Positions 63,215-64,000 of a stretch of DNA of 64,000 nt are shown here, piece after piece. Both the position numbers and the translations under genes were made by a program. The stretch lies in the NCBI GenBank assembly GCA_021831785.1, contig JAKBMB010000007.1:186001-250000 (forward strand), given 5' to 3'. Numbering within the stretch: the first letter of the stretch is position 1; the number at the start of each line of letters is the position of its first letter. The stretch is from Deltaproteobacteria bacterium. Lineage in GTDB: Bacteria > Desulfobacterota > Binatia > Binatales > Binataceae. Under the pieces are notes generated by a model. It worked only from the letters and a program-made list of their open reading frames with translations, did no database searches and was not told the DNA's origin.

Positions 63215-64000
63215 CGCGCCAACGCCCGGCCCCCTCGTGCTCTTTGCCTTTTCTCGACGCTCAGCGCGCCCCCACGCTGCGGCTCGATACCGCCGCCGAT
63301 GCTGCTGCGAACAATGCCGCTGTCGCCGAAGTGTCCAGACAACAGCGACCGGCTAACAACTGGTCCCGTGCGTTTTTTACCCCAGCTACCATGATCGGTC
63401 CGGAAAAAGAGTATTTCAACCGTCGCCAAAGCCGATCGGCTTGTCGGAGCACCAACCCCGCGTGCTGATGTCCGCAACTCCAGCCAGACCAATAAGGGTA
63501 GCCCGTCATCACAAAAGTCGCCGGCTCGATCGCCGGACGCGGCGAGCTGGCATTTTTCATCGGGCACCGGCTGGCTCGCGCTGTTCGGCAAACACCCCGG
63601 TCCGCGTCTTAACCCTTTCCTCGCTCCTGCCCTCCTATGCCGGACTCGACAAGCATGCCGCAGGAAGGAAGCATTTTTCGGACCGGTTATTTGGAGCTGC
63701 CCCCAAGCCTCTTCGGCGAGTCGTTCGGCGATTGGTGGGACATTCAGGGGACAATGTGGGGCATCGATTACCCAGTTGACGATCGCCGCGTTCAGAGCCG
63801 GTGAATTTTCGGCAAGCTGCCGCATGCCGCCGTGGGCCGCACCCGATGTGTCTCTAGTGGGGCGGACCGCCGTGCCCGCCCGGTCGCCGGTGATTCATTG
63901 GCCGCGCGGGCGTGGCGCCCGCGCATCATGGCGAGCACCGCGGCCCCCCCACTACTCAAAAACTCACCAACTCTCGGTATGAAGCGGCAAAGGACCGAGG
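63215..64000. other. Terminal region without recognised genes
   Basis: Several overlapping frames on both strands, none with a recognisable protein pattern. A hairpin repeat at 63856-63881 is a near-copy of 33481-33506. The window ends in this region, so a gene could begin just beyond. Confidence 0.4.

Noticed and set aside
63187-63825. 212-codon minus-strand frame near the window end
   Set aside because: Arg/Gly/Ser-rich with no family features; overlaps other equally open frames.

Overview
The window is a high-GC bacterial chromosome segment that is mostly densely packed housekeeping genes with a few accessory patches. Gene content (anaerobic cobalamin synthesis, ThyX and TrmFO instead of ThyA and TrmA, apolipoprotein N-acyltransferase Lnt, RF2 with programmed frameshift, a phoH-ybeY-lnt-prfB string and a recA-alaS pair) points to a Gram-negative of the broad deltaproteobacterial / Desulfobacterota / Binatota-like type. 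This is inference from gene content; no marker in the window fixes the phylum.

Layout. 1-7764 (+): a cobalamin operon cbiD(partial)-cbiC/E fusion-cbiT-cbiL-cbiF-cbiH-cbiG-small ChuX/HemS-like ORF-cbiX, most junctions overlapping by a few bases. 7.8-10 kb: decayed transposases, a tRNA-Gly and a dead ParE-type toxin-antitoxin locus whose antitoxin remnant is fused to a transposase fragment. 10.1-12.7 kb (-): a large zinc-ribbon / WNK-like kinase / class III cyclase / transmembrane / coiled-coil / SPOR receptor. 13.2-14.7 kb: ECF sigma factor plus RskA-type anti-sigma factor. 14.8-15.8 kb: IS256 and IS3 debris. 16.1-26.1 kb (-): an apparent amine or N-acylamine utilisation island with a TetR regulator, alanine dehydrogenase, a complete branched-chain-type ABC importer, an HDAC-like deacetylase and a class III aminotransferase. 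A broken integrase at the 3' side of tRNA-Arg closes it. 27.7-36.2 kb: suhB, pyrD, thyX, a DUF309 gene, a GT39-like protein, ppx/gppA and trmFO, with a family of small palindromic repeats. 36.5-37.7 kb: a HEPN-like gene and a PemK toxin fragment inserted between trmFO and topA. 37.8-46.4 kb: topA, dprA, a ferritin-like protein, DUF167, FmdB, polA. 46.4-49.7 kb: sigma-E/anti-sigma/secreted protein, a Fe/Mn SOD and an OsmC-family gene with in-frame TGA at the second catalytic cysteine. 49.8-59.1 kb (-): prfB, lnt, an AbiGi-like ORF, ybeY, phoH, alaS, recA. 59.2-62.8 kb: IS3 debris, a three-subunit thiocyanate hydrolase / nitrile hydratase-like operon and an NtrC-family regulator. The last 1.2 kb holds only a short membrane-protein fragment.

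How genes work together. The cbi operon supplies most ring-methylation and ring-contraction steps from sirohydrochlorin (CbiX) through CbiL, CbiH, CbiF, CbiG, CbiD, CbiT/E and CbiC; no CbiJ or lower-pathway genes are in view. The 16-26 kb operon can be read as one route: import, deacylation, transamination onto pyruvate, and recycling of alanine to pyruvate and ammonium by Ald. Two complete sigma/anti-sigma pairs and the kinase-cyclase suggest strong envelope-stress signalling.

The most unusual items are the candidate selenoprotein OsmC (49293-49742), the kinase-cyclase-SPOR receptor with a relocated catalytic lysine (10090-12717), the palindromic element found both between genes and inside pyrD, and the HEPN/PemK islet in the dprA-topA-trmFO string.
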